64,000 nt of DNA from Halichondria panicea (Eukaryota > Porifera > Demospongiae > Suberitida > Halichondriidae), in assembly GCF_963675165.1 (NCBI RefSeq), contig NC_087378.1, positions 1,175,001 to 1,239,000 on the forward strand. The letters run 5' to 3'. The notes under the pieces were generated by a model. It did no database searches and was not told the origin of the DNA. It saw only the letters and a list, made by a program, of their open reading frames with translations. A program made the translations under genes and the position numbers. Below, piece after piece: positions 1 through 29,339 of the stretch; position 1 is the first letter of the stretch; the number at the start of each line of letters is the position of its first letter.

Positions 1-682
1 ACTAAATGAACAGCATGCATGAACTCTTGAACTCTTGATGAAATGTTTGAGCAGCTAAAGTAGTCATTGCACATTGCTTGCTTACACATGTCAATACTAT
101 AAAATTAACAACAAACATACATACAAAATGTCAATGGTGAATACACAAAATTGAAATACGTCTTTCCCATTTGCACATTAATAGATATGCACATTCAATA
201 TTTAATATAGATACCCGATAATTATGCGATCACCATGATCACATGAGCCTGGACACTGACTACTGACGTGACAATTTGACCAATACATCACAGTGGTTAT
301 GTTTCACCTGCTCATCCATGAGAGATTCCTCTTTCAGCTGCACCAAACCAAGTTCATGAGCACCTCTTGTGCAATATAAATGTAATACAGCAAAGCTCTG
401 TAGAAAGCTAGGTAGTTGGATAGGACTGTTTCGTCTTATTAGAACAATTACCTATGTGAAGAAAATTGAAGGGGTTCATTTGAACTTTTAACCTTCAACC
501 TTAAAAACGGTTTAACTTTTAACCTTTAACCCCTACATGTAAATGTACCTCATGTACATATAATTATAAGATAAAAGATCAAGAAGAAATGCAAGCCGGA
601 GGTAAAATATAGATCCGTAAATAGCAGATTGATGTAATCAGTAGCTAGCTTACACTGCTATTAATTCTATGAACTTCCCCAG
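1..682. other. Upstream intronic or flanking DNA
   Basis: No coding exon can be supported here. The stretch is AT-rich and ends in a polypyrimidine tract and AG just before the first visible NUP58 exon, so it is most likely NUP58 intron. The N-terminal start of NUP58 lies further upstream or in an exon too short to recognise. Confidence 0.5.
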
Positions 683-3600
683 GAGGACTGAACTTTGGTG
701 GTGGACTGTCGGGGCTTGGAAATCAGCAGCCAGGTCTAGGTATAAATAATTACGCCTGAACCAAACCTGCCATCCGATACATCCGTAATTATTTAATTGT
801 CCCCACGTACGTACCCACAGGTGGTGGTGGTTTGAGACTGGGTGGACTGGGAGGCGCTACAGCCCCTCAGCCTGGTGGTGGACTCCAACTAGGAGGGATG
901 ACCGGTGGCTTGCAGATGGGAGGACAAGGCCTAGGATTGAATTTAGGGCAGCAGACGTCGCAAGCCGGTGGGCTGAAATTGGGTGGTCTAACGAGTTTAG
1001 CGGCGGCAGGAGGCGGACTTCAGTTGGCACAGCAGACACACGCCGCTACTGGTGGACTTCAGTTAGGTGGTGGATTGCAATTAGGTCAACAAGCCACTGG
1101 TGGACTTCAGTTGGGGCAGAAACCCGCTGGATTGCAATTAGGTCAACAAGCCACTAGTGGACTTCAGTTGGGTCAGAAACCCGCTGGATTGCAATTAGGT
1201 CAACAAGCCACTGGTGGACTTCAGTTGGGTCAGAAACCCGCTGGATTGCAATTAGGTCAGCAAGCCACTGGTGGACTTCAGTTGGGTCAGAAACCCGCTG
1301 GATTGCAATTAGGTCAACAAGCCACTGGTGGACTTCAGTTGGGGACATCTTCTGGTAAATCAAAGCGATACATTTATTTTAAACTGTATTGATCTCTCTT
1401 CGTAGGTCTCCAGCTGTCACAAATGTCAGCAGGCATCCCCTCCACACAGACCACCCTCGGCCTCGGCAAAACCTCTCAACAAATAACTCCTGGTCTTAGT
1501 GGGTTGACAAAAGCGACCACTGCCACTGCAGCACAGGGCACTCAGCTATCTGGCCTCACAGGTCAGGGTGTGCAATACTTAGTTGCCCCACTCTAAATAC
1601 ACTATCTGAATATACATCTCCTAGCCTCGATTCAAGGCCGATTAAAATACGTTCAACTTATGCCACAGCCTTTTTAGAAGTGCGTATCTGTGGTGCCCTA
1701 CATTAAATATTACCTCTATGTAATAGACTGTACATGTATACTGCACTGCAAAACGGGAATATGTCCTGCCCCCCAATACAAGCCCAAACTACACATCCTT
1801 GTAGGTGGTGGCTTATCCCTTGGTCTCAAGTCCAGTGGAGCTCTGGGCACTCTCCCTGGTGCTACAATAACATCAACACTACCCTCCCTCGGTGGCTTAG
1901 GGGGCATGGCTGCTATGTCGTCTGGGGGTGGGCTGAAACTAGGAGGTGTGGTCACAACAACGAGCATCGCCCCCACTCATCAGAGTAAGGGACTGGGTGG
2001 TGTTGACCCAGCCACTATCACTGGGAAAGGAAAGAGCACTGGGTACGTTTGACCAAACCTAGCCTTAAGTCTTCACCTGGCTTTAAATTTGACTTACGAG
2101 TACTGTACTTTTTTAAGGGTATCTGCAAAATTTACCTCATGTCTGTCTAACTGTTGACGCACTGATAGTTTCTGTATCACTATATTTATTAGCATTGTAT
2201 ACACAGTATCAACAGCAAGAGATCATTACACATACATGACCCTCACTACCTTCTGTACAGGCCCCAGTCAGTGCTGGACGAGGAGATACCTGACTTCCTT
2301 AGCCAGCTGGTGGCCAATTACGAGCGATTTCTCAAGTCCCAGAAAGAGACAAGTGATGAAATAAGCAAGTTCTCTGATTCTTCCCTCAAGAGAGTTAAAC
2401 AGGAGACAGCTGCACAACAGCAGGTGACTGTATTCTGAGTGAATGATGATGCATACAATTATCGATGATGTGAACTATGCAGGCCCTTGTTACCGTGTCA
2501 TCTCAAATATCGAAAGCTTCCCAAGTTGTGGGATTCTTGAAGAATGAAACATCCGAGGCAAGATATTTATGTTCATACATCACATATATTTATCCAAACG
2601 TGGACCCTTTATGGCTTTGTGTGTGTTTTAGTTAAACTCTCATTTATACAGGAGCTGATGAATGCTGAAGTTGCTCAGAGAACTCAAGAACTGCCAGCTG
2701 GACTGCAGCACGAGAACACTGCCCCTGACATGTACGTACTGATTTGGATACAATTCCAAGCAACCCCAGTGTTTGTACATGTACCTCTCCCTCCCCCTAC
2801 TGTATGTACCTCTCCCTCCCCCTACTGTATGTGCCTCTCCCTCCACCTACTGTATGTACCTCTCCCCCTACTGTATGTACCTCTCCCTCCCCCTACTGTA
2901 TGTACCTCTCCCTCCCCCTACTGTATGTGCCTCCCCCTCCCCCTACTGTATGTGCCTCTCCCTCCCCCTACTGTATGTGCCTCTCCCTCCCCCTACTGTA
3001 TGTGCCTCTCCCTCCCCCTACTGTATGTGCCTCTCCCTCCCCCTACTGTATGTGCCTCTCCCTCCCCCTACTGTATGTACCTCTCCCTCCCCCTACTGTA
3101 TGTGCCTCTCCCTCTCCCTACTGTATGTGCCTCTCCCTCTCCCTACTGTATGTGCCTCTCCCTCCCCCTACTGTATGTGCCTCTCCCTCCCCCTACTGTA
3201 TGTGCCTCTCCCTCCCCCTACTGTATGTGCCTCTCCCTCCCCCTACTGTATGTGCCTCTCCCTCCCCCTACTGTATGTGCCTCTCCCTCCCCCTACTGTA
3301 TGTGCCTCTCCCTCTCCCTACTGTATGTGCCTCTCCCTCTCCCTACTGTATGTGCCTCTCCCTCCCCCTACTGTATGTGCCTCTCCCTCCCCCTACTGTA
3401 TGTGCCTCTCCCTCCCTCTACTGTATGTACCTCTCCCTCCCCCTACTGTATGTGAGGTTGAAAATAGTTTTCTGTCTATACGTGTTATACTGATTCTCAA
3501 GTGTTGCTGCCTGACTTTGCAGATATTTCCATAACCTTGTGGCATCGTTTGAGGCTAAGATGGCACTGTACAAGCGTGAGATAGAGGAGTTGGAGAGCCA

Positions 3601-5263
3601 CCTTTCAGCCATTGCTCCTGCAGCTGGAATGAACCCTCAAAGTGAGTCAATCGATCAAGTTTACACTTGTGTGAGAATTAAGAATCTCTTATTCTTGGTG
3701 GTTTTAGACAATGTAAATGACTGTTTTATGTATGTTATGCGTATGAACTCCACATGCACACTTATGCAAAGTATGTATTTTTCACATTTCACACAGATAT
3801 CATAGACATCCTTCAGTTGCAGTACAAGCCCTTCCTGATTCTGGCCGCTCAACTACAGACCACCCACGAACACGTACAGGTACCTCATAACATAGGATTA
3901 CACCAATTGTACCTGTATGTGTATGCGTATGCATATATTGATTGATTCTCTTTATTGCTCAAACTTTGTTCCTCACTAGAACCTAAAGGAGCAGTATCTG
4001 AGCTACAGAAGAGTCGTGCTCCAAGATTCCACTGATGTGTTTGAAGAGAGGCGAAAATTAGCAAAGAAAGGTACATGCCCTTGTACAAAATGCCTAACGA
4101 TACATGTACGTGTGATAATTGTCCCCTTCATTTTGAAATTACTTTAGTCTGCTCTGTGAAGAGTTCTGATTGTCCAAATTCAACGATTTTATGATTTTCT
4201 GGAAGCTTAGAAGGAGCTCGTTCAGATGGTATGCTCAAATCTCCAGACCATTTTTGGGAAAAGACCTACATGTATAGGCCATGGAATTTTGGCAAAAACA
4301 GGCTCAAAATAGACTTTGATTTTAACACTAGCCTCTCTCAAGCTTTCAGAAAATCATAACATTATAATCAACGGAAATAAAGTTATGGCCGTTCAAAGAT
4401 GCTCTATTTAACGCTACGTGGGTATACATACCTACGATATTTGTTTTGTTACTGGATGCAATTGCTATAGGTTGTTTCTTAGGTTTGTGAATTGATTTCC
4501 ACTGTACTTTGTATAATTAGTTACTGTTACTGTTGTTCTGTCCATGCAGACAAGAGCAGGGATGTGGTACCTGCTGGCCCCTCTCCCTTCTCTTCTACCA
4601 TTAACCAGATGTCCACAGGGCTTACCACCTACCCATCTGCACCAGGTACATGTAGGGGGTTGTGTGTGTGTGTGCGTGTGAGGAGGTGTTGTGTGTGTTT
4701 TTACAAGGACTGTATTTTTATATTCAACTGCAACTTTTGTATAATGCAGTAATGCAATGTGACCACCACGTGTGATGCAGGTGCAGTACCCTCTGGTCTA
4801 GGTGGTGGGGTTGGCCTGGGAGGACTGATGAACACTGGTGGTGGTGGGATGAGACCAACCGGCCTGCAACCCACTGTATCAATAGGAGCAAATAGTACGA
4901 CACTTGAAACAATAGTTCATTGCTACTAATGTGTGCAGTGAGAGTTTTCCTGTATACACTGTATATAGGGTGTACATGTAATGCCAGTCTATGTTGTGTC
5001 AAGCATGTTAGTTACCATCGTTTGTTTCTGCAGGGGGTGGTCTCAACCTGGGTGGGGGTCTGACTAACACAACCCCAGGCTGGGGCCTGAATCTGGGGGG
5101 TGGTTTAGGAGGAGGAGCCTCAATGAGTCAGCCGGCCCTGTCCACTCTTGGAACAGTCAGCACGACTACCCCTGGATTCCCCGGACCCTCTACTCTGAGC
5201 GGAGGAACGCAGCCGTTTACACTCAATAATCCACCACTAGGAAAAAGACGGAACAATAACTGA
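683..5263 (+). CDS. NUP58: Nucleoporin p58/p45 (NUP58), 5' end missing
   Basis: Component of the central-channel NUP62-NUP58-NUP54 complex of the nuclear pore. Exons by eye: 683-739, 821-1354, 1406-1561, 1805-2042, 2261-2423, 2483-2557, 2652-2731, 3523-3641, 3797-3879, 3980-4070, 4550-4645, 4781-4894, 5034-5263. The first part is low-complexity with GLQLG/GLKLG repeats, only rarely FG. The core then reads LDEEIPDFLSQLV, GLQHENTAP, YKREIEELESHL, LAAQLQTTHEHV and LKEQYLSYRR, which match the coiled-coil core of animal NUP58 in order. A Gly-rich C-terminal tail ends in GKRRNNN. The intron after 2557 appears to start with GC (GAG/GCAAGA), a GC-AG intron. TGS1 starts 208 bp downstream on the same strand. 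Identity is very likely; the start is outside the window or unrecognised. Confidence 0.9.
1090..1340 (+). repeat. 57-bp coding tandem repeat in NUP58
   Basis: A 57-bp unit recurs at exact spacing (starts near 1096, 1153, 1210, 1267 and 1324). It encodes 19 residues built from GGLQLGQKPA and GLQLGQQAT. It is in frame and near-identical between copies, so it is a recent expansion of the nucleoporin repeat domain. Confidence 0.9.
2795..3452. repeat. 25-bp minisatellite in a NUP58 intron
   Basis: About 26 copies of a 25-bp unit containing CTACTGTATGTGCCTCTCCC. The + strand is pyrimidine-rich and the unit has no stop in any + frame, so long spurious reading frames appear in all three. It sits in the intron between the NUP58 exons ending at 2731 and starting at 3523. 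Confidence 0.95.
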
Positions 5264-5471
5264 TCATTTATTTTCTCATTGTTTCTGTCATGTCAAAAAA
5301 CAGCTTGCTGTTCGTTGGTGAAAAATTATCTTGTTGATGCGGCTTATAACCGAGGTCAATAAATTCACCCACGTGGCATCGTCCACAGAACGTTTCCTTG
5401 CTTTTCCTGAGTAGTTGAGGATCTCAATCAGTGCAGTACAGTCTAGCCACTGCACCCGTACCCTAACTATC
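5264..5471. other. NUP58-TGS1 intergenic spacer with poly(A) signal
   Basis: This 208-bp spacer separates the NUP58 stop from the TGS1 ATG. An AATAAA hexamer at 5358-5363 is the likely NUP58 poly(A) signal. The TGS1 promoter must lie here or further upstream inside NUP58. Confidence 0.6.
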
Positions 5472-23306
<17,835 letters not shown>

Positions 23307-23925
23307 CAATAATTATAACAGAGCTAGTCATGCAATTAACAATTATGTGTAAAATACTGTGTTTGATCAACTTACGAGTATTATTTGTTGCTTGCATATT
23401 TTGCTACACTGAGAAAGTACCAAAATGTACAAACTATTACATGTACATGTATACATTGCAGACACCTACCCCGCCCACTCGCCAGTCTTATTACATGTGA
23501 TAATTATTATAGTGCTGAAGTAACCGTTATCGATATCGATTAATGTCTTTCAAAACACACTCATTTCACAAAACGTACATACAATAATAATTGACATGTG
23601 ATTGCAGAGAAACATGGTTGATTGTGCATGATTGTCTCAGTGAGAGTAATAGGGGTTGAATGATAGCAAATGAACAGAAAATTAATGAGCATATAAATTT
23701 GAAATGCAGATACAATGCCACAAGCCAGCCACAAATAAGGGGGAGTATTAACAGTTTGTTCCTAATGTGCATTTTTGACTTAGTACAGCTCAACCACATA
23801 TTTAAGGTAATGCAATTAGGCATTAGAGGCTACCATATACGCTCTACCAATGTGACAAACAGTAGATGCTGTGTAAACATGAACAGGTGACTCACATACA
23901 CACAGAAGATACCGGTGTATGATTA
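23307..23925. other. TGS1-SRCR convergent intergenic region
   Basis: About 620 bp between two converging stop codons. AT-rich. I see no exon, RNA gene or repeat family here; it should hold both 3' UTRs. Confidence 0.6.
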
Positions 23926-25873
23926 CTACACCCAGCTGGTGACAGGGTCCTGTGTGAAGGCATTTAATCTGCCGTTCATGGAAGTATTCACACCGTTAGA
24001 ATGTTGTTCCTCGATGTAGCCAGAGTGTCTGTGCCTCGAAGGTGGCACACTCAGTGGTGCAGATCTTCCAGAATGTGGTAACGTGTTTGACTTTTGTTTA
24101 TTGGTTGGCATTGTGTGCTCGTGGGTAGCTGGTCTTGCAGCGTATGATTGTGTGTGCTGCAAATGTGAATGTTCTGGAGAGGGTCTGTGATGAGGGGACA
24201 GTCTAATGGCAGAGGGGGACTGACGAGGGGATTGTCTGATGATAGAAGGGGACTGATGAGGGGACTGTCTGATGGTAGAGGGGGAGTGGTGAGGAGACAG
24301 TCTTTGAGATACTACAGCACTTGTGGACACCATCGAAGCAGCCTCATCAACAGCCTCCTCCAAGATAGCATACGTGGGAATTTCCTCAGAATCTGTAATT
24401 GAAGGCAGCACAGTTCTGGGGGTCTGTTTTGGACTTGAGTTTGGCTTGCTCCCTCGGGCTTTTGGAGACGAAGACATGGAAGATGTTCGATATTGGTCCC
24501 GAGTGTAGCTGCTCTGTGAAGTGGTTCGATCCAGTGTGTGGTAGAGATCTTCATTGACAGGGCTAGTGAGGGCAGCCCCCCTCGTTAGTGACCCATTAAA
24601 GTACGGTTCTACTTGGGCATAATCGGCTTGCTCCAGAGTTGCATAGGTAGGCGGTGGCAATTTTGGATCTCGCTCCAGGGTGGAGTACATGGTGGGAGGT
24701 GCATTGTTTTCTGATGCATCTGTTGATCGACCACTGTCATGTGACGAAATGCTTGGAGGGGCAACATCTTTGACTTGCTCGTACAGAGGACTTTGTTCTA
24801 AGAGGTGATGTTCTGATATGGTAATTTCCCCGCTGGTTCGCCTCCTTTGGTTGGGGCTGTTGTTAAACTTATCCGAGTCCATTTTTAGATCCTCAAGATA
24901 GACGTTTTGTGGCGAAACTCTCGACTGTTCCAATTTACTGCTCGGAGACTTTTTACATACCACCACAATTATCACAATAAATAGCACCACAACGAAGATA
25001 ATGACGACCACAATTACAACAATGACACCAATTCCAAGAGGAGATGTTAGGAAACTTGCGTTGGTGGTAGTTCCAGCGGTTGTTTCGGTGGTGATTGGTG
25101 AGGTGGTTGGATCTTGAGTTGGATTTAAGTTTGTTTGTACCGTATCATCTGTCCCAGTGTTAGTAGGAGGAGTGGTTGGAACACTGAAGCAGATGTCAGG
25201 TGCAGAGTCATTCAAAAAGCAAGTAACACCAGATTTCTTATTGCAACCAGAGACTGTAGTACTGTCGATAGAACGGCAACTTGAAATGTTCATCTCTGTC
25301 CCCTCACATTCTGGTACCGTAGGTGCAAGGTTCGAGGTAGTTAGGGTTACCGGTGACACATCTGCCCCTGTGTAGAAAATATGAGAATGGTAAAAACATT
25401 TGACAGAATGCATACGGTTGGATAGCTCACTTATAGCACTGTATCCTAGCTGTCTGCAAGCCACAGCTGCATCATTTCTGGTCCAGTTACTATCACAAAT
25501 TGTTTTCCAAACTCCACCATTGCAAATTTCAATCCTTCCACTTTTGAAACCACAAGTTGAGTTTTCTCTCACCACTGGCAACCTGATGTCATTCTCTAGC
25601 TCTGGACATGGGTCTGCAAGAAACAAATTCATAACCTAAGCTGCTGTGGCTCAATTTATATGCAACATACTCTAGACTATGTCTTCCAGCTCAAAACAAA
25701 GCTTGCAGTGCTGGCTAGGCTAGGCTTTGCTGGTATATTTATAAATGTGCACAGCGGCTAAGAAAAAGCTATGGTGTATTATTATTTTGCAACTCACCTG
25801 TCTTTTGAGCTGACAAGGAACTCAGCAGACCGAGGAAACACAGAGACGACAGCAACCAGTTCATGGTGTTCAT
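23926..25873 (-). CDS. SRCR-domain single-pass receptor with tyrosine-motif tail
   Basis: Two exons (25873-25798 and 25613-23926), 587 residues. The first codes for a signal peptide starting MNTMNWLLSSLCFLGLLSS. Residues about 36-158 form one scavenger receptor cysteine-rich domain (GRIEICNGGVWKTICDSNW, DAAVACRQLGY, ECEGTEMNISSC, GVTC). A Thr-rich stalk follows, then one membrane segment at about 217-244 (GVIVVIVVVIIFVVVLFIVI) and a tail of about 340 residues. The tail has YEQV (Y303), YSTL (Y335), YATL (Y349), YAQV (Y357), YFNG (Y363, Grb2-SH2-like), YHTL (Y383) and YAIL (Y440), plus short SP-rich repeats (QSPHQSPSIIR). Extracellular SRCR domains bind polyanionic or microbial ligands in other animals; the ligand here is unknown. 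Divergent from RNPC3, 292 bp apart. Confidence 0.9.
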
Positions 25874-26165
25874 GGCCGGCTGCTAACTAACTTGGCTAGC
25901 TTGCTTGAATGGCTTGCACTCTGCTCTGTAAGCACACGGAATGCAAAGTGTATGCAGCCAGTAATTAAATACTGCCCAGCAATTACATGACTTTGTGGTA
26001 AATTAGCAGTCTTAATGAATTTCCTGCTGACCGTGCAGCTGTTAACCCACCCATCACTGCAAAAACATGACTACCTGCTGCATGTAGAACTGCTCATTGA
26101 GGTATGTTCTTGTTCTTGTGTTGTGAAGTTTTATAAATAATTATTACTTCCCATTTAGTGCAATC
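25874..26165. promoter_or_regulatory. Divergent promoter region, SRCR receptor/RNPC3
   Basis: The two start codons face away from each other with 292 bp between them, so both core promoters and 5' UTRs fit only here unless an upstream non-coding exon exists. No clear TATA box was seen. Confidence 0.5.
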
Positions 26166-29022
26166 ATGGAATCGCATCTATCGGCTCCCAGAACATTACT
26201 GGTCCGCCATTTTCCAGACTGGCTGAGCAGAGAAGAGAAGGAGAGCTTGCTGCGACACTTTGGTGCTCAGGATGTGGTCATTATGGGACTCAAAGGAAAA
26301 ATGGTATACGTACATATTTTAGCCACGTATAATTATTGTGTATTACTTGTGTGAATGAATGCGTATTGACTTCCTTGTACTTCTTTTCACTTTTAGAGAA
26401 ACTGTGCTTTTGCAACCTTTACCAATGAAGGAGAAACAAAATGGGTATGTCCATTCGTAGCTGTAAGATTGTTTGTTGTTGCTCTGTAGTCACTGTCACT
26501 CGTTTGTATTCAATAACAGGTGTGCATGCTTTGTACTCACTATAATTATCTTTGTTTGTGTTTTAGGTGTTAAACAAGCTTCATCAGCTGGACGTGTTTG
26601 GGCATAAGCTCTCTGTGGAGTATGCTCAACCAGCACACACAAAAATCCTACAAGAATCTGATACTCTGAAGTAAGGGAGATACACACACAATATCAAGGG
26701 GCCTCTTCTACTATTTGGGTACTATCAGGGGTAACCTCTGGCATTGTTATTATAGTACAACTGTGCCTATTGTTGATTGAAGTCCCAACACTTGTACACG
26801 TACATGTTTGATTAAAACTACTAAAATGTTTGCCTGTGGTTAGTCTATATAATTACCGTTCCCTGGGATTATCCCAACAACAACCCCTGGAATCACAATG
26901 ACTGAAACCTTTGTCTGCATACTGTCAGCAAGTGTGTCATGTGCCATATGTCATGTGTCACTGTGGTCAGCTTATCATTATTACCCTCTAATCTGTGGCT
27001 TGAGTGCCATTGTCTAGTTTGGTTACTTGTTTATGCACCTTTCATCTTCTCAGTTGGGCCTGCAACAGGAGCAGACCTAGTGACTCCGTGAGTGAGGAGA
27101 AATCATCGGAGGGGAAGGTGGAGCAAGTATATCGTGCAATCAAGTGAGCTAAACATACAATCCAAAAACACATACACGTTAAATTCTTCTTCACACAAAA
27201 ATAGGTTGAATAAAAATCATACTTGCAGTATTTTTTTCTGCAGACCAGTGTCTACGGTTGAGGCACCTCGATACTTGTACCCTCCGCCCACACCCACCAT
27301 CCTCAGCAACATCACCAACGCTCTAGCCTGCGTACCACAACTGTATGTTCAGGTATGTGCATGTTAATCATGTATTTGCATGACTCCACTAATTTCAGAT
27401 TTGGTAAAGACTACCAACCACATAGATACAGAAGTGGTTTTGTGAGATTTGGTAAAGACGGGCATAGAATAAACCAATAAACTGTGTTTTATTTGCAGGT
27501 CTTGCATCTGATGAACAGGATGAATCTACCCCCTCCTTTTGGGGAGCCTACATCAGTACCCCCTTTGGTGAGAATATATCTACGTAACGTCTTGATCTAA
27601 GTACACCACGTTATTACTCCAAGAGTAACTTTTCATTGTGACATTGTTAGTTCTCTTGCATGTGCAGTTGTCTCAAGAGTGTCTTGTTGAGGAGCCTGCT
27701 GATTACACGAGGTCCTCTGAGGAAGATGGCTCTGAAATAGCCAGTGATGAAGATGGTCTGATTAGGAAAGCTAGGTGTGTGTGCATTGGTGCATTGCATA
27801 CGTATCCTAGCTGCAATCAACTTGATTCTTTTGCAATATTCTACTAATTCCCGATATTCCCCTCCCAGACCAGCCCCAGTCTCAAGGCGTGTCCCTAAAC
27901 GTCGAGCAGTGTCTTATGCACAAATGAAGAATCTGTTGCCCTCGTTAAAGAAAGGACGCACTCAAGATTCACCAGAAGTCCCGGTAAACAGCATTTGAGG
28001 GTTTTTATTTAATTAGATTGCAAGAGCCCCTTCAAATGCATAATTGGATAATCACGTATGTTTATTGTTGGAATTTTTTTGCTACTACAGCAAGCTAAAA
28101 AGATTGAGCTCAATATTCCATCAGAGATGGTGCCACGGAAAGAGCTAGAAGCGCACACAATCACTTACATCAGGGAAGAACCTCTTGAGAAAACTACACC
28201 TGGTGCCCTCCTCATTGAAGCCAGTGCCCCGCCATCAACTAGTTTAGAGGGAGCCTCTGGGAATGAGAGTAGTAAAGAGAGTGGATTGGAGGGAGGCGAT
28301 GAGAAATTTATTTCTAATGAAGAGCTGAGGGCAAATAGAAAAACAGAGAAAGGTTTGTCATCAGAATTTTTTCCCATTATTGTATGCATGCCTACTGCAG
28401 AGATGCAAGAGTATTCAGTGTACAATAAGTACTCGCGTGGAGAATCATCTATGAGACTGTACATCAAGAACCTTGGGAAACATGTCGAGGAAAAGGTTTG
28501 TATATAGTATTGCGACAACTGTGATGATGAATTGTACCCCCCACCCACCCCCCCACCCCCAACTACGTCCTGATAAATTATGCTCGGAATATATACAACG
28601 ACACACTTTGATTAACCTTGACTTTGACTGGACTGTATTTGTTTCTTTTGGTTATTGTGTCTATCCTACAATAGGATCTGAGGTATATTTATGGGAGATA
28701 CGTTAACTGGTCATCAGAGAAGGAAGTTAACGCGTACGTACTGTTTCAACTTTGTCATCTATTGTTACAAAATCTGTTAATTTGTAGGTTTGACATTCGT
28801 CTAATGCAGACAGGCAGGATGAAAGGTCAGGCATTCATTGGCTTGCCCAGTGAAAAGATAGCTGCTAAAGCCCTCCGAGATACTAATGGCTATCTGCTGC
28901 AGGACAGACCAATGGTCGTGGTGAGTGTAACAATAACACATTGGATAATGACGACATGTTTTTTGTTCCCCTTGAAGCAATTTGGGAGATCTACTAAAGC
29001 CAAAGAAAAATCTGAGAACTGA
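26166..29022 (+). CDS. RNPC3: RNA-binding region-containing protein 3 (U11/U12-65K)
   Basis: Protein of the U11/U12 di-snRNP of the minor spliceosome; in other animals its C-terminal RRM binds U12 snRNA. Thirteen exons: 26166-26303, 26397-26444, 26567-26670, 27054-27143, 27244-27352, 27499-27567, 27668-27774, 27869-27983, 28091-28352, 28401-28495, 28675-28733, 28788-28920, 28978-29022 (1374 nt, 457 residues; human 517). RRM1 near residues 12-90: RTLLVRHFPDWLSREEKESL, NCAFATFTNE, LHQLDVFGHKLSVEYA. C-terminal RRM near 350-450: YIKNLGKHVEEKDLRYIYGR, GRMKGQAFIGLPSEKIAAKA, NGYLLQDRPMVVQFGRS. The Pro-rich LYPPPTPTILSNITNAL block also matches the family. The 48-nt intron 28353-28400 is a multiple of three without a stop, so its retention would add 16 residues. 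Confidence 0.93.
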
Positions 29023-29339
29023 TTTTTACATGTTGTATATATTCACTTTCCAATATATTAGGTAATGATCGTCAGAAACATTATTGATATTCAGACGCAA
29101 AAAAATTTTGCAAGTGCATGTATGTATATAACAAAAATTGATTAATGATATGAAAGATTGAATTGCAATAAATTGGGTATAACCTGTAAGTTAAGTACTA
29201 TCCTATTCAGTTTGCTGCACTGTCCAATGTCAGTGTGTGTGTGGGAGTAAAAGTTCTAAACATGCAGCAACTTGAGTGGCGATGGCTCCACGATTATTCG
29301 TCTGCCTAGATAGTACCTGGGTGGAAAAGAGTTCAGTTA

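Noticed and set aside
2744..3534. Three overlapping long proline/cysteine-rich reading frames
   Set aside because: They are produced by a 25-bp stop-free minisatellite read in all frames, within a NUP58 intron bounded by good splice sites.
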